Of a DNA stretch of 16,378 nt, positions 7,201 through 14,545 are shown one piece after another (position 1 is the first letter of the stretch; every line of letters begins with the position of its first letter). The position numbers and the translations under genes are program-made. Origin of the DNA: Bifidobacterium breve (GTDB lineage: Bacteria > Actinomycetota > Acidimicrobiia > Acidimicrobiales > Ilumatobacteraceae); assembly GCA_945871625.1 (NCBI GenBank), contig CAMBWL010000008.1:1-16378 (forward strand), read 5' to 3'. The notes below the pieces were generated by a model. The model searched no databases and was not told the origin of the DNA. It saw nothing but the letters and a program-made list of their open reading frames with translations.

Positions 7201-7250
7201 ACCTTAGTCACGTCGTGTCACGATTGCGGGTGAAGCAACTGTCGTAAACT
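7201..7250. promoter_or_regulatory. Divergent promoter region, possible leaderless starts and palindromes
   Basis: The 64-base gap between dinB and the membrane-protein gene has TAAGGT on the minus strand (7206-7201) and TAAACT on the plus strand (7245-7250), each exactly 7 bases before a GTG start. Such -10 placement is typical of leaderless actinobacterial transcripts. Between them lie two overlapping odd palindromes, CACG-T-CGTG (7209-7217) and TCGTG-T-CACGA (7213-7223), which could bind a dimeric regulator. -35 matches are weak. dinB also has a possible AAGG ribosome-binding site, so its leaderless reading is less sure. Confidence 0.5.
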
Positions 7251-7257
7251 CATAACC

Positions 7258-7521
7258 GTGAATCAACAGCAACGGCCACTCTCTGCACTGCCGTCAGTTT
7301 TGGCTCGGGTTGCTGCTTTTGTTTCAATCCTGATTGCCGGAGTTGCAGGTGCACTCATCGGCTTCACGCTTGTTGACTTGCAGTGCCAAGGAGACTGCGA
7401 TGTCCCGAACTCAATCGGCTTAATTTGCGGCGCGATCACTGGCGCAATTGGCATGGGTATCGTCGCCGTACTCGTGCTTCGAGCAACAGGAGAATGGAAA
7501 GAGCTCGAGGATCGCAAGTGA
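7258..7521 (+). CDS. Small two-helix membrane protein
   Basis: 87 residues from GTG 7258. Two hydrophobic segments (about 17-40 and 52-74) flank a short loop with Cys43 and Cys47 (LQCQGDCD). Positive residues at both ends place N- and C-termini in the cytoplasm, so the Cys pair would face outside and might form a disulfide. I do not recognise a family. There is no ribosome-binding site before the start, but a TAAACT box 7 bases upstream suggests leaderless translation. The stop overlaps the next start as GTGA, indicating coupling to the phosphatase. Confidence 0.78.
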   Translation: MNQQQRPLSALPSVLARVAAFVSILIAGVAGALIGFTLVDLQCQGDCDVPNSIGLICGAITGAIGMGIVAVLVLRATGEWKELEDRK

Positions 7522-8351
7522 TCGAGCCCAGTGACTCGAAAATTGCCGAGGAGATACTCGCGATGTGCATCGAACTCGCCCAAACTGGTGGCAGACGTGC
7601 ACTTGCCGGAAGAATCACCGGACTACAACAAGTCGAAACCAAGACGACCAGCACCGACATGGTCACAGAGTTTGACAAAGGGACCGAAAAGTACATCGTC
7701 ACCGAAATACTTTCTCGTCGCCCGGACGATTCGGTAATCGGCGAGGAAGGTGGCTCGCACGCAGGTTCAAGTGGCTACACCTGGTGCATCGACCCGATCG
7801 ATGGCACGACCAATTTTTTATATGCCTTGCCAGGCTGGAGCGTGTCGATCGGCGTTAGCGACAAGATCGGCCCACTAGTCGGTGTCGTTTATATACCACC
7901 ACTAGACGAAACATTCACCGCGATTCGCGGACATGGCGCGTTTTTGAACAACAAAAGAATTCACTGCAACGACAAAACCGAAATCGCCCAGGCACTCGTC
8001 AGCACGGGCTTTAGTTACTCGCCCGAACAAAGGACGATTCAATCCAAACGCGTCGCCAAATTCATCCACAAGATTCGCGATATCCGCAGGCTTGGGGCAG
8101 CAAGCATCGACATTTGTTTTGTCGCCTGCGGCAGGCTTGACGCCTACTTTGAAGAAAACCTGCATCAATGGGATACCGCTGCGGCCGAACTAATCGCCCT
8201 TGAATCTGGCGTGAAGTCTGGCAACTTTGCTGGCGGTCCGTCTAGTCCGAAAGAAATTTTGATCGCCTCCCCAAAGATTTTCGATCAACTGAGTCAGTTG
8301 ATCACCTCCAGTTCGTCGCTTGACGAGCACAACCATCATCCAAAACCATGA
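7518..8351 (+). CDS. Inositol monophosphatase family protein
   Basis: 277 residues from a GTG at 7518 with GAGG 7 bases upstream; an open frame extends further upstream but overlaps the membrane gene without support. Mg-dependent phosphatase of the IMPase/FIG superfamily: GEEGG (75-79, metal ligand Glu), the DPIDGT motif (92-97), and HQWDTAAAE with WD at 218-219 are all present. Likely substrate is inositol-1-phosphate, giving inositol for phosphatidylinositol. Histidinol phosphatase or 3'-phosphoadenosine phosphatase activity cannot be excluded in this superfamily. The start overlaps the membrane gene stop (GTGA) and the stop overlaps the glpK start (ATGA), giving a three-gene coupled operon. 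Confidence 0.9.
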   Translation: MIEPSDSKIAEEILAMCIELAQTGGRRALAGRITGLQQVETKTTSTDMVTEFDKGTEKYIVTEILSRRPDDSVIGEEGGSHAGSSGYTWCIDPIDGTTNFLYALPGWSVSIGVSDKIGPLVGVVYIPPLDETFTAIRGHGAFLNNKRIHCNDKTEIAQALVSTGFSYSPEQRTIQSKRVAKFIHKIRDIRRLGAASIDICFVACGRLDAYFEENLHQWDTAAAELIALESGVKSGNFAGGPSSPKEILIASPKIFDQLSQLITSSSSLDEHNHHPKP

Positions 8352-9802
8352 GCGTCGTAATCGCCATCGACGCAGGCACGACCGGCGTCAGATCTCGAGC
8401 AGTTTTCGATACCGGTCCATCTCAGATCAGTTCGTATCGCGAATTCACACAGCACTTTCCGCGGCCTGGCTGGGTCGAGCACGACGCCACCGAAATTTGG
8501 AACACTGTCATCGAGACGTTGCAAGATGTAATCAGTCAGTTAAGCGAGCCGATTTCGGCAATCGGCATAACGAATCAACGTGAAACTGTCGTCGCCTGGA
8601 GCCGAAAGTCGGGCAAACCATTTGGCACGGCGATTGTTTGGCAAGATCGCAGAACCGCAGATCGCTGTGACGAACTTGCGTCGCACCTGTCGTTGGTCCG
8701 TCAGCAGACGGGCCTCGTACTTGACCCCTACTTTTCGGCGACGAAATTTGAATGGCTGATCAACAACCGCGAAATCAAAGTGGACCAAGATCTATGTCTC
8801 GGCACGATTGACTCTTGGTTGATCTTTAAGTTGTCCGGTCACGAGGCGTTTGTGACCGACCCAACTAATGCCAGTCGAACAATGTTGTTTGACATCACAA
8901 AAATGCAGTGGAGCCAAGAACTTTGTGATCTTCTCAATGTGCCAATCAACAACTTGCCGAGTATCCGACCGTCGAGCAGCCGATTCGCACTGACCACCCG
9001 ACACGGAGCATTACCCGCAGGCATTCCAATCTCTGGCGTCGCTGGCGATCAACAAGCTGCGCTATTTGGTCAGGCGTGTTTCATGACTGGAGCGACCAAA
9101 AATACCTACGGCACCGGCAGTTTCGTGTTGATGAATGTCGGCACCGAGTGTCCGGCTCCCAAAGCAGGAATTTTGACAACTGTGGCGTGGCAAATCGAGT
9201 CGCAACAACCCGTGTACGCGCTTGAAGGTGCAATTTTTGCCACCGGCGCAGCGATCCAATGGTTGCGGGACGGGCTGAACATAATTGACAATGCCAGTGA
9301 AGTTGGACCGCTCGCACAAACAGTCGCAGACTCGGATGGCGTGGTTATTGTGCCGGCATTTGCGGGTCTGGGTAGCCCATGGTGGGACCCATACGCGCGC
9401 GGCTCGATATTTGGCATTACTCGGGGCACGACCCGAGCCCATATCGCGCGCGCCACGATTGAGTCGATTGTTTTTCAAACTCGAGATGTCGTCGAATCTA
9501 TGAGCGCAGCGTCTGGAATAAAAATCAAAGACCTACGGGTCGACGGTGGTGCCGCCGTCGTGGATTTCATGCTGCAGTTACAGGCGGATCATTTGGGTGT
9601 CACGGTGCTTCGACCAAAACAACTTGAGACAACCGCGATGGGCGCCGCATACTTGGCCGGACTAGCAGAAAAAGTTTGGGGTTCAACCGATGAAATCACG
9701 CAAGCTTGGCAACTTGACAGAAAATTTGAACCGAACGCCGCGGCGACTGGTTACGAATCTTGGCAGACCGCGGTCAAAAGATCGATGAATTGGCTCGGCT
9801 AA
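8348..9802 (+). CDS. glpK: Glycerol kinase
   Basis: 484 residues, typical FGGY-family length. Phosphorylates glycerol to sn-glycerol-3-phosphate using ATP. The phosphate-binding IDAGTTGVR is near the N-terminus, followed by GITNQRET (73-80) and IVWQDRR (96-102). GVAGDQQAALFGQ carries the catalytic Asp (D234), then NTYGTGSF, the GLGSPWWDPYARG block and VDGGAAVVDFMLQ. The GITNQRE, WQDRR and GLGSPWWDPYARG motifs favour glycerol over other FGGY substrates. Translation is coupled to the upstream phosphatase by ATGA. The stop overlaps the convergent glucokinase stop by 4 bases. Confidence 0.93.
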   Translation: MSVVIAIDAGTTGVRSRAVFDTGPSQISSYREFTQHFPRPGWVEHDATEIWNTVIETLQDVISQLSEPISAIGITNQRETVVAWSRKSGKPFGTAIVWQDRRTADRCDELASHLSLVRQQTGLVLDPYFSATKFEWLINNREIKVDQDLCLGTIDSWLIFKLSGHEAFVTDPTNASRTMLFDITKMQWSQELCDLLNVPINNLPSIRPSSSRFALTTRHGALPAGIPISGVAGDQQAALFGQACFMTGATKNTYGTGSFVLMNVGTECPAPKAGILTTVAWQIESQQPVYALEGAIFATGAAIQWLRDGLNIIDNASEVGPLAQTVADSDGVVIVPAFAGLGSPWWDPYARGSIFGITRGTTRAHIARATIESIVFQTRDVVESMSAASGIKIKDLRVDGGAAVVDFMLQLQADHLGVTVLRPKQLETTAMGAAYLAGLAEKVWGSTDEITQAWQLDRKFEPNAAATGYESWQTAVKRSMNWLG

Positions 9803-10659
9803 ATGCCGGCCGACAATAGCGCCGCACCAATCGCTCCGGCGTTCTTGCCAAGTTGAGCAACACGCAATTCAGGATGCTCGCGATTATCGGGCGCATACAA
9901 CAATTGCTTAAACCACTTTTTGACAGGTGGCATCACCGAGTCTGCTGCCTCTGCTAGTCCCCCACCGAGCACGATCACATCAGGGTCGGTGATGTTGGTC
10001 AAATTCACCAACCCAATCGCCACCCATCTGCCGAAAATATCCAAATACTCAATCGCTTGTTTGTCACCGGCCGATGCTCGCGCAATAACTTCTTCGCCTC
10101 GCTCACCGCCAGCAATAGTTGCCAGACCCGACCCAGATGCATATCTCTCCCAGCATCCACGTTGACCACAAGGACAAACAATGCCTTGCGATTCGACAAC
10201 CATGTGCCCTATCTCGCCGGCAAAGCCGTGGCTGCCACGTTGCAGTTTTGATCCTGAAACAAAGCCGCCACCGATGCCCGTGCCAAGTGTGATCATCCAC
10301 ATATCGGTTGCACCGCGACCCGCACCAAATTGCCATTCTGCGTGGGTCGCAGATGTTGCGTCGTTTTCAACGCTAATTTCATGTCCAAGTTCTTTTTGCA
10401 GCCGAGCCCGCAAATCAAGTTCAATCGCACCAGTCAAGTTTGGTGACTCACGCACGACACCTGCAGGTGTGATCAAACCTGGTACTCCGACACCCAGAGT
10501 TTTGTAGTCGCCAAGTTCGCGGGCTATTTCCGCAAGAATTGCGACGAGTTCATCTGCATGTGGCGTCGGACGAAGCACAGACTTAAGAATCTTTCCATTC
10601 TCAAAAAGAACTCCCAGACACTTTGTCCCGCCGACATCTATGCCGGCAACTGCAGTCAC
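9799..10659 (-). CDS. glkA: ROK family glucokinase
   Basis: 286 residues. Canonical ROK glucokinase layout: DVGGTK (8-13), sugar-binding END at 98-100 with catalytic D100, TLGTGIGGG (124-132), GEIGH (148-152), and the zinc site CPCGQRGC (162-169). Expected reaction: ATP-dependent phosphorylation of glucose to glucose-6-phosphate; polyphosphate use is possible in actinobacteria but cannot be read here. It resembles Streptomyces GlkA in motif content. The GTG start overlaps the SRPBCC gene stop as GTGA, making it the last gene of the long whiB-to-glk run. Confidence 0.9.
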   Translation of the reverse strand: MTAVAGIDVGGTKCLGVLFENGKILKSVLRPTPHADELVAILAEIARELGDYKTLGVGVPGLITPAGVVRESPNLTGAIELDLRARLQKELGHEISVENDATSATHAEWQFGAGRGATDMWMITLGTGIGGGFVSGSKLQRGSHGFAGEIGHMVVESQGIVCPCGQRGCWERYASGSGLATIAGGERGEEVIARASAGDKQAIEYLDIFGRWVAIGLVNLTNITDPDVIVLGGGLAEAADSVMPPVKKWFKQLLYAPDNREHPELRVAQLGKNAGAIGAALLSAGI

Positions 10660-11087
10660 GATTCGCAGCGAACCTTTAACTCTTTCAAGGTGTGCAAAAT
10701 TCGACCTTCTGCACGACGTTTAATGAAACCTGGTAGCGGAACTACCAACTCGACTGACAATGCGTAGGTCACGTTCGTCTTTTCGCCGACTTGCTCGAAA
10801 CTATACGACCCATCAATTGTTCGCATGATGTCACCCTGCGCAAGATGCCATGAAATCACTTTGGGCGCTTGCGCATAGTCATATTTAAGTGTGTAGTGAG
10901 TGCTGCGACCCAAGGCAGATGCTCGATACTCGACCAGCAACGGACGATCCTGTGAATCTCGCTCGCGAACAACCGCTTCTTTGACATCTGGCGTCCACTC
11001 TGGGTATCGCTCAACATCGACCACAACAGCAAAACATCGATCAGCCGACGCGGCGATCATCTCTGTCTCGGAAGCCGAATCAACCAT
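10656..11087 (-). CDS. SRPBCC (polyketide cyclase/dehydrase-like) family protein
   Basis: 143 residues from ATG 11087. The open frame extends to 11243, but the extension overlaps the glycosyltransferase and lacks family character. The sequence (a short strand, DVERYPEWTPDVKEAVV, ISWHLAQGD, IDGSYSFE, TYALSVEL, and a C-terminal helix with FIKRRAEGRI) is a START/Bet v1-like hydrophobic-ligand-binding fold. It resembles the mycobacterial TB16.3 protein (Rv2185c) by memory, including the PEW and KRxAExR patterns. Ligand unknown. It starts 19 bases after the mannosyltransferase and couples into glkA. Confidence 0.85.
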   Translation of the reverse strand: MVDSASETEMIAASADRCFAVVVDVERYPEWTPDVKEAVVRERDSQDRPLLVEYRASALGRSTHYTLKYDYAQAPKVISWHLAQGDIMRTIDGSYSFEQVGEKTNVTYALSVELVVPLPGFIKRRAEGRILHTLKELKVRCES

Positions 11088-11106
11088 GCCTATATTTAAG
11101 CAGAAA

Positions 11107-12225
11107 TTAGTGCACCTTAAGAACTTGACCCAAGGCTCGGGCAAGTTTGTCGTAATCAAACAGGTTTTCGGCGCGCAACCTCGCTGCACGACCCATCTGT
11201 GTCCGTTCAGAGTTGTTTGCCAGCAGCCGGCGCAAAGATGCAATTACTTCACCAACTTGATTGGGGTTTTCGACAATCAATCCACTCACCCCGTGTTCAA
11301 CAGCGTCGGCCGCACCGCCACTTCGGCCTGCGATCTGCGGCACACCGCACGCAGCGGCTTCGGCGAACACGATGCCGAAACCTTCTTGTTCAAGACCCAT
11401 CCATCGCGAACGACACAACATTGCGTTGAGATCGGCACAGCCATAAAGCTTCGGCAGATCATCTTCTCGAACACGCCCCAAAAAAGTTGTCGGCGAGCGC
11501 AGTTCGCGTGCGATGCGTTCGAGGCGCGAACGGTCGCGACCATCACCGCCGATCACTAAGTGCAGTTTGGGATGCTCAGTGACTAGGTGGGCAACTGCGC
11601 GAATCAAGACATCAAAACCCTTGCGTGGCACCAGCCGACTAACACCGACGATCAGATCGGCGTCGTCGTCGATGCCAAAGCTTCGCCTTGCTTCAGACCT
11701 TTGCTGATCACTTAGTTCTTTGAATCTATGTATGTCAACACCCGGGGTGATGACTTCGATTTGTCGAAGATCGTTTGCAACTCGCCTTGCCTCTAGCGCC
11801 GGGTAACTACCCGAGGCAATCAAAAACTGAGCCTTGCTCATAACTCGATTAAGAGTTCGCGACAAAATCGGCAATCGACCAGGCACCGAGATTTCGGCAC
11901 CATGCAACACCAGTGCATACGGCAAGTCGAGCCACGGCCCGACAAGGCCAAGTGGCAACGCAGGATCTAACACGACAAGTTCGGCGCCAAACTCATCGGC
12001 CATTTTGTTTATCTTGCGAACCATCAAAGGATGCGGCAACAAAACTGGCTCTCGTGTCCGACGGATTTCAAAATTTTGTGCCACATCAAAATCTCGACTA
12101 TTCGCATATGGGCTCGTTAAAACGGCAAAACTTTCGGGGGGCAATCTTCGCCACCACTCGTATAAAACGTTTTGAATGCCACCGATCTTCGGTGGAAAAT
12201 CATTGGTGACTAAAAGATGTTTCAC
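11107..12225 (-). CDS. GT4 glycosyltransferase, PimB-like mannosyltransferase
   Basis: 372 residues, GT-B fold. The N-terminal domain opens with TNDFPPKIGGIQ (7-18), the acceptor-side Gly-rich loop. The C-terminal nucleotide-sugar domain has SRLVPRKG (196-203), GGDGRDR and the EX7E motif E281-E289 in EGFGIVFAE. These, plus CRSR before the EX7E motif and IAGRSGGAADAVEHG after it, closely resemble mycobacterial PimB' (GDP-mannose to phosphatidylinositol monomannoside). Other GDP-mannose GT4 enzymes such as MgtA are alternatives. The protein probably works at the inner membrane face in phosphatidylinositol mannoside or glycolipid synthesis. GTG start, 6 bases after the queG stop. Confidence 0.87.
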   Translation of the reverse strand: MKHLLVTNDFPPKIGGIQNVLYEWWRRLPPESFAVLTSPYANSRDFDVAQNFEIRRTREPVLLPHPLMVRKINKMADEFGAELVVLDPALPLGLVGPWLDLPYALVLHGAEISVPGRLPILSRTLNRVMSKAQFLIASGSYPALEARRVANDLRQIEVITPGVDIHRFKELSDQQRSEARRSFGIDDDADLIVGVSRLVPRKGFDVLIRAVAHLVTEHPKLHLVIGGDGRDRSRLERIARELRSPTTFLGRVREDDLPKLYGCADLNAMLCRSRWMGLEQEGFGIVFAEAAACGVPQIAGRSGGAADAVEHGVSGLIVENPNQVGEVIASLRRLLANNSERTQMGRAARLRAENLFDYDKLARALGQVLKVH

Positions 12226-12231
12226 TATTCG

Positions 12232-13377
12232 TTACTTTACGCTTGGCAAAGACCGCAACTCAGCCATCACAAGTTCGTCATCGTCGGTTTTGGGCAACAG
12301 ATTATTCAAACCTAAACGTGCAGCCGCCCACACGGCATGTGCACGAAGCATTGGGTCTTCGTGTGCCACGTATTTTTGCAACAACTCCACGACGACTTCA
12401 TCGCTTTTGTCGGCAATATTGCCGAGAATTATCAGAGCATTGCGACGCAGCCACTTTGGCTCACGATTGGCGATGTACCAAACGCCATGATCTGCAAGAA
12501 GCGCTGAATCATCTGACGTCAATATCTTGATCACCGAAACCCAGGCTTTCGGGCGGTCAACAAGTTGAACAGTTGCAGCCTCTTTGCCCTGTCTCTCGTG
12601 TCGCACCGTGGGTGGACAAACTTCTTGACAATCATCGCAACCGTAGAGACGATCACCGAGCGCAACTCGAAACTCTCTGTCAAACACCCCGGGTTTTTGC
12701 AACAACCAAGCCAAGCATTTATTCGCATCAATCAACCCTGGAGCGATAATCGCCTGGGTCGGACAATTGTCGAGACAACGCCGACACGAACCGCAACCGT
12801 CCACAACCGGCGCACTGGCGGGTGTCAATGCAGCATCGGTAATTATGCAACCCAAAACAAAATAACTTCCAGCGCCGTCAATCAACAGATTTGAGTTTTT
12901 GCCAAACCAACCCAAACCGGCTTGGTATGCGACCTCACGATCGACCATCGCATTGTCGTCTGCCAAAACGATGCAGCGATAACCATCGGCTTCAAGTTTG
13001 CCCGCGATTTTGCGCAAGGAACTTCGCAACTGCTCGTAGTAGTCAGACCACACATATCTTGCAACCCGTGCCGAAAGTTCGCCTGTTGGCGCCACGTCAG
13101 GTGTCAAACTCGAGTAAGACAACGCCCCGACGATTACCGACTTCGCGGAGGGCAAACTTCTGGTCGGGTCGGTACTGCGCTCAGGGTTGCGATATGTGAA
13201 CTGCATCTGATTGTGCAGGCCTTGCGACTTGCGTTGGTGAAGTGCTTGTCGCGCACGATGCAAAATATCGGCACTAGCGACACCGACTTTATAAAGGCCG
13301 AGACTTTGGCCGAACGCCAACAGATTTTCGGTGTAATTATTGGATTCGTTTAGGGGTAAACCGTCAGCTAACTGCAC
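12232..13377 (-). CDS. queG: Epoxyqueuosine reductase QueG
   Basis: 381 residues. Cobalamin- and Fe-S-dependent enzyme for the last step of queuosine synthesis in tRNA. Seen: the VDREVAYQAGLGWFGKN segment (145-161) for cofactor/substrate binding, and two 4Fe-4S clusters from CGSCRRCLDNCP (C195, C198, C201, C205) and CDDCQEVCP (C247, C250, C254). A C-terminal HEAT-like helical tail (about 300-360) is typical of full-length QueG and contacts tRNA. The only start is a GTG at 13377 that overlaps the preceding gene's stop by 14 bases and lacks a clear ribosome-binding site, so translation is probably coupled. Other queuosine genes are not in the window. Confidence 0.9.
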   Translation of the reverse strand: MQLADGLPLNESNNYTENLLAFGQSLGLYKVGVASADILHRARQALHQRKSQGLHNQMQFTYRNPERSTDPTRSLPSAKSVIVGALSYSSLTPDVAPTGELSARVARYVWSDYYEQLRSSLRKIAGKLEADGYRCIVLADDNAMVDREVAYQAGLGWFGKNSNLLIDGAGSYFVLGCIITDAALTPASAPVVDGCGSCRRCLDNCPTQAIIAPGLIDANKCLAWLLQKPGVFDREFRVALGDRLYGCDDCQEVCPPTVRHERQGKEAATVQLVDRPKAWVSVIKILTSDDSALLADHGVWYIANREPKWLRRNALIILGNIADKSDEVVVELLQKYVAHEDPMLRAHAVWAAARLGLNNLLPKTDDDELVMAELRSLPSVK

Positions 13378-13621
13378 GATGCCGAAGCGTAGGCACTAAA
13401 CCGGCGTTTGCCAGCATTCGCAGCGTTCTTTGCTCTTCAAGGTCTAAAACAACGCCTTGAGCACCTGAATCATCACAGAAAAACGAAACCACGCAATCGT
13501 CACAGGCAGAACTTGCCCGCATTACACAAGATTCGCAATCGACGACTAAAACATCGGTTAACGCATCGGTGTTACGAGATGCAACGTCGCTATTGACTTT
13601 GATTTGGGGGAAATCTTGCAC
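13364..13621 (-). CDS. Cys-rich small conserved actinobacterial protein
   Basis: 85 residues from GTG 13621, with a strong AAAGGAG site 8 bases upstream. It has a CxxC-x7-CxxC pattern (C29, C32, C40, C43) plus C49 in DCESC...CDDCVVSFFCDD, suggesting a small metal site. The C-terminal part (LDLEEQRTLRMLANAGLVPTLRH) is a helix-like region. The pattern, Cys motif then LRxLAxAGLVPxLRH, recurs in small actinobacterial proteins of unknown function. It overlaps queG by 14 bases. The 68 bases between it and thrB are A/T rich with a TATATA stretch but no clear -35. Confidence 0.8.
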   Translation of the reverse strand: MQDFPQIKVNSDVASRNTDALTDVLVVDCESCVMRASSACDDCVVSFFCDDSGAQGVVLDLEEQRTLRMLANAGLVPTLRHRAVS

Positions 13622-13689
13622 GAACTTTGCTCCTTTTGGGTTTTGTTGTTGCTATATATCTTCAACACTGCCCGAAGCCTGTTGTACGG

Positions 13690-14541
13690 TTAAATTTCGA
13701 AAAGTTCAGCCCCTCGTTGCGCAACCCGTAAAACCATTTTTGCGCCGCTATTGGGCAACGCACTGTCGATCCGTTGCGCATCACGCCGATCAACCATCGC
13801 TGCGATTGTCGGACCAGAACCAGACAACCATGCACACCACGCGCCAGCATCAACTGCAGCTTGCAGCACCAATTTTGAATTAGGCGATTTAACGAATCGC
13901 AAATCTTGGTGCAGACGGTCTCTAGTGGCGACGGACAACGCCGCAATGTCACCGGCCGCGAGCGCAGCAACCAATAGCGCGGTGTGTCCGATATTGAAAA
14001 CTGCATCTTCGAATTTGACGCTCGCGGGCAATTTTGTCCGCGACTCTCTTGTTGAAGTTTGTTGCTCTGGCACCCAAACGATGATCGCTGGATCAAGTGG
14101 CGTTGGTATTCGCACGGCAAAACCATCGACGCTGGCGACAAAACCGCCGAACATCGACGCTGCAGCATTATCAGGATGCCCTTCAAGTTCGCTCGCCACA
14201 CACATGATCCCGGGCTTTGCTTGCTCAAATTTTTCTGCTTCAACACCATTCTTTTCGGCATGAGCCAAAATGCAGCCTGCGACCCGCGCTGCACCACTAA
14301 ATCCAAGACCCTTGCCCATCGGCATCTGCGATCGCACCCATAAATCTTTCGTGCCACCACAATGGCGAAACGCAACTGTTAGCGGATGATTTTTGTCGGC
14401 TTCGTTCGACTCGGCGGGAGCGTTGCCGAACCCCGCTTCAAGATGCAAATCAAGCGCCATCCCTAAGACATCAAACCCCGGACCAAGGTTTGCCGAACTT
14501 GCCGGCACGCGCACGGCTATTGATCGTTGCGAGTTGCTCAT
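13690..14541 (-). CDS. thrB: Homoserine kinase
   Basis: 283 residues, GHMP kinase superfamily, converting homoserine to O-phosphohomoserine for threonine. PASSANLGPGFD (13-24) is the N-terminal motif, PMGKGLGFSGA (74-84) the ATP-binding glycine-rich loop (family norm P-x-x-x-GLG-SS-A; the second Ser position is altered to SGA here), EGHPDN (120-125) and LSGSGPTIAA (C-terminal GHMP motif). Length is normal. ATG 14541 lies 4 bases after the trpD stop. hom and thrC are not visible, so threonine synthesis genes are split; pairing with trpD looks like convenience of the operon rather than one pathway. Confidence 0.92.
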   Translation of the reverse strand: MSNSQRSIAVRVPASSANLGPGFDVLGMALDLHLEAGFGNAPAESNEADKNHPLTVAFRHCGGTKDLWVRSQMPMGKGLGFSGAARVAGCILAHAEKNGVEAEKFEQAKPGIMCVASELEGHPDNAAASMFGGFVASVDGFAVRIPTPLDPAIIVWVPEQQTSTRESRTKLPASVKFEDAVFNIGHTALLVAALAAGDIAALSVATRDRLHQDLRFVKSPNSKLVLQAAVDAGAWCAWLSGSGPTIAAMVDRRDAQRIDSALPNSGAKMVLRVAQRGAELFEI

Positions 14542-14545
14542 TACT

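Noticed and set aside
7194..7257. LexA/SOS box before dinB
   Set aside because: No CGAAC-N4-GTTCG-like sequence is present in the gap.
8348..9802. glpK as a xylulokinase or other FGGY kinase
   Set aside because: GITNQRET, IVWQDRR and the GLGSPWWDPYARG block are glycerol-kinase features.
11088..11243. N-terminal extension of the SRPBCC protein
   Set aside because: The extension overlaps the PimB-like gene end and lacks family sequence; ATG 11087 gives the normal domain start.
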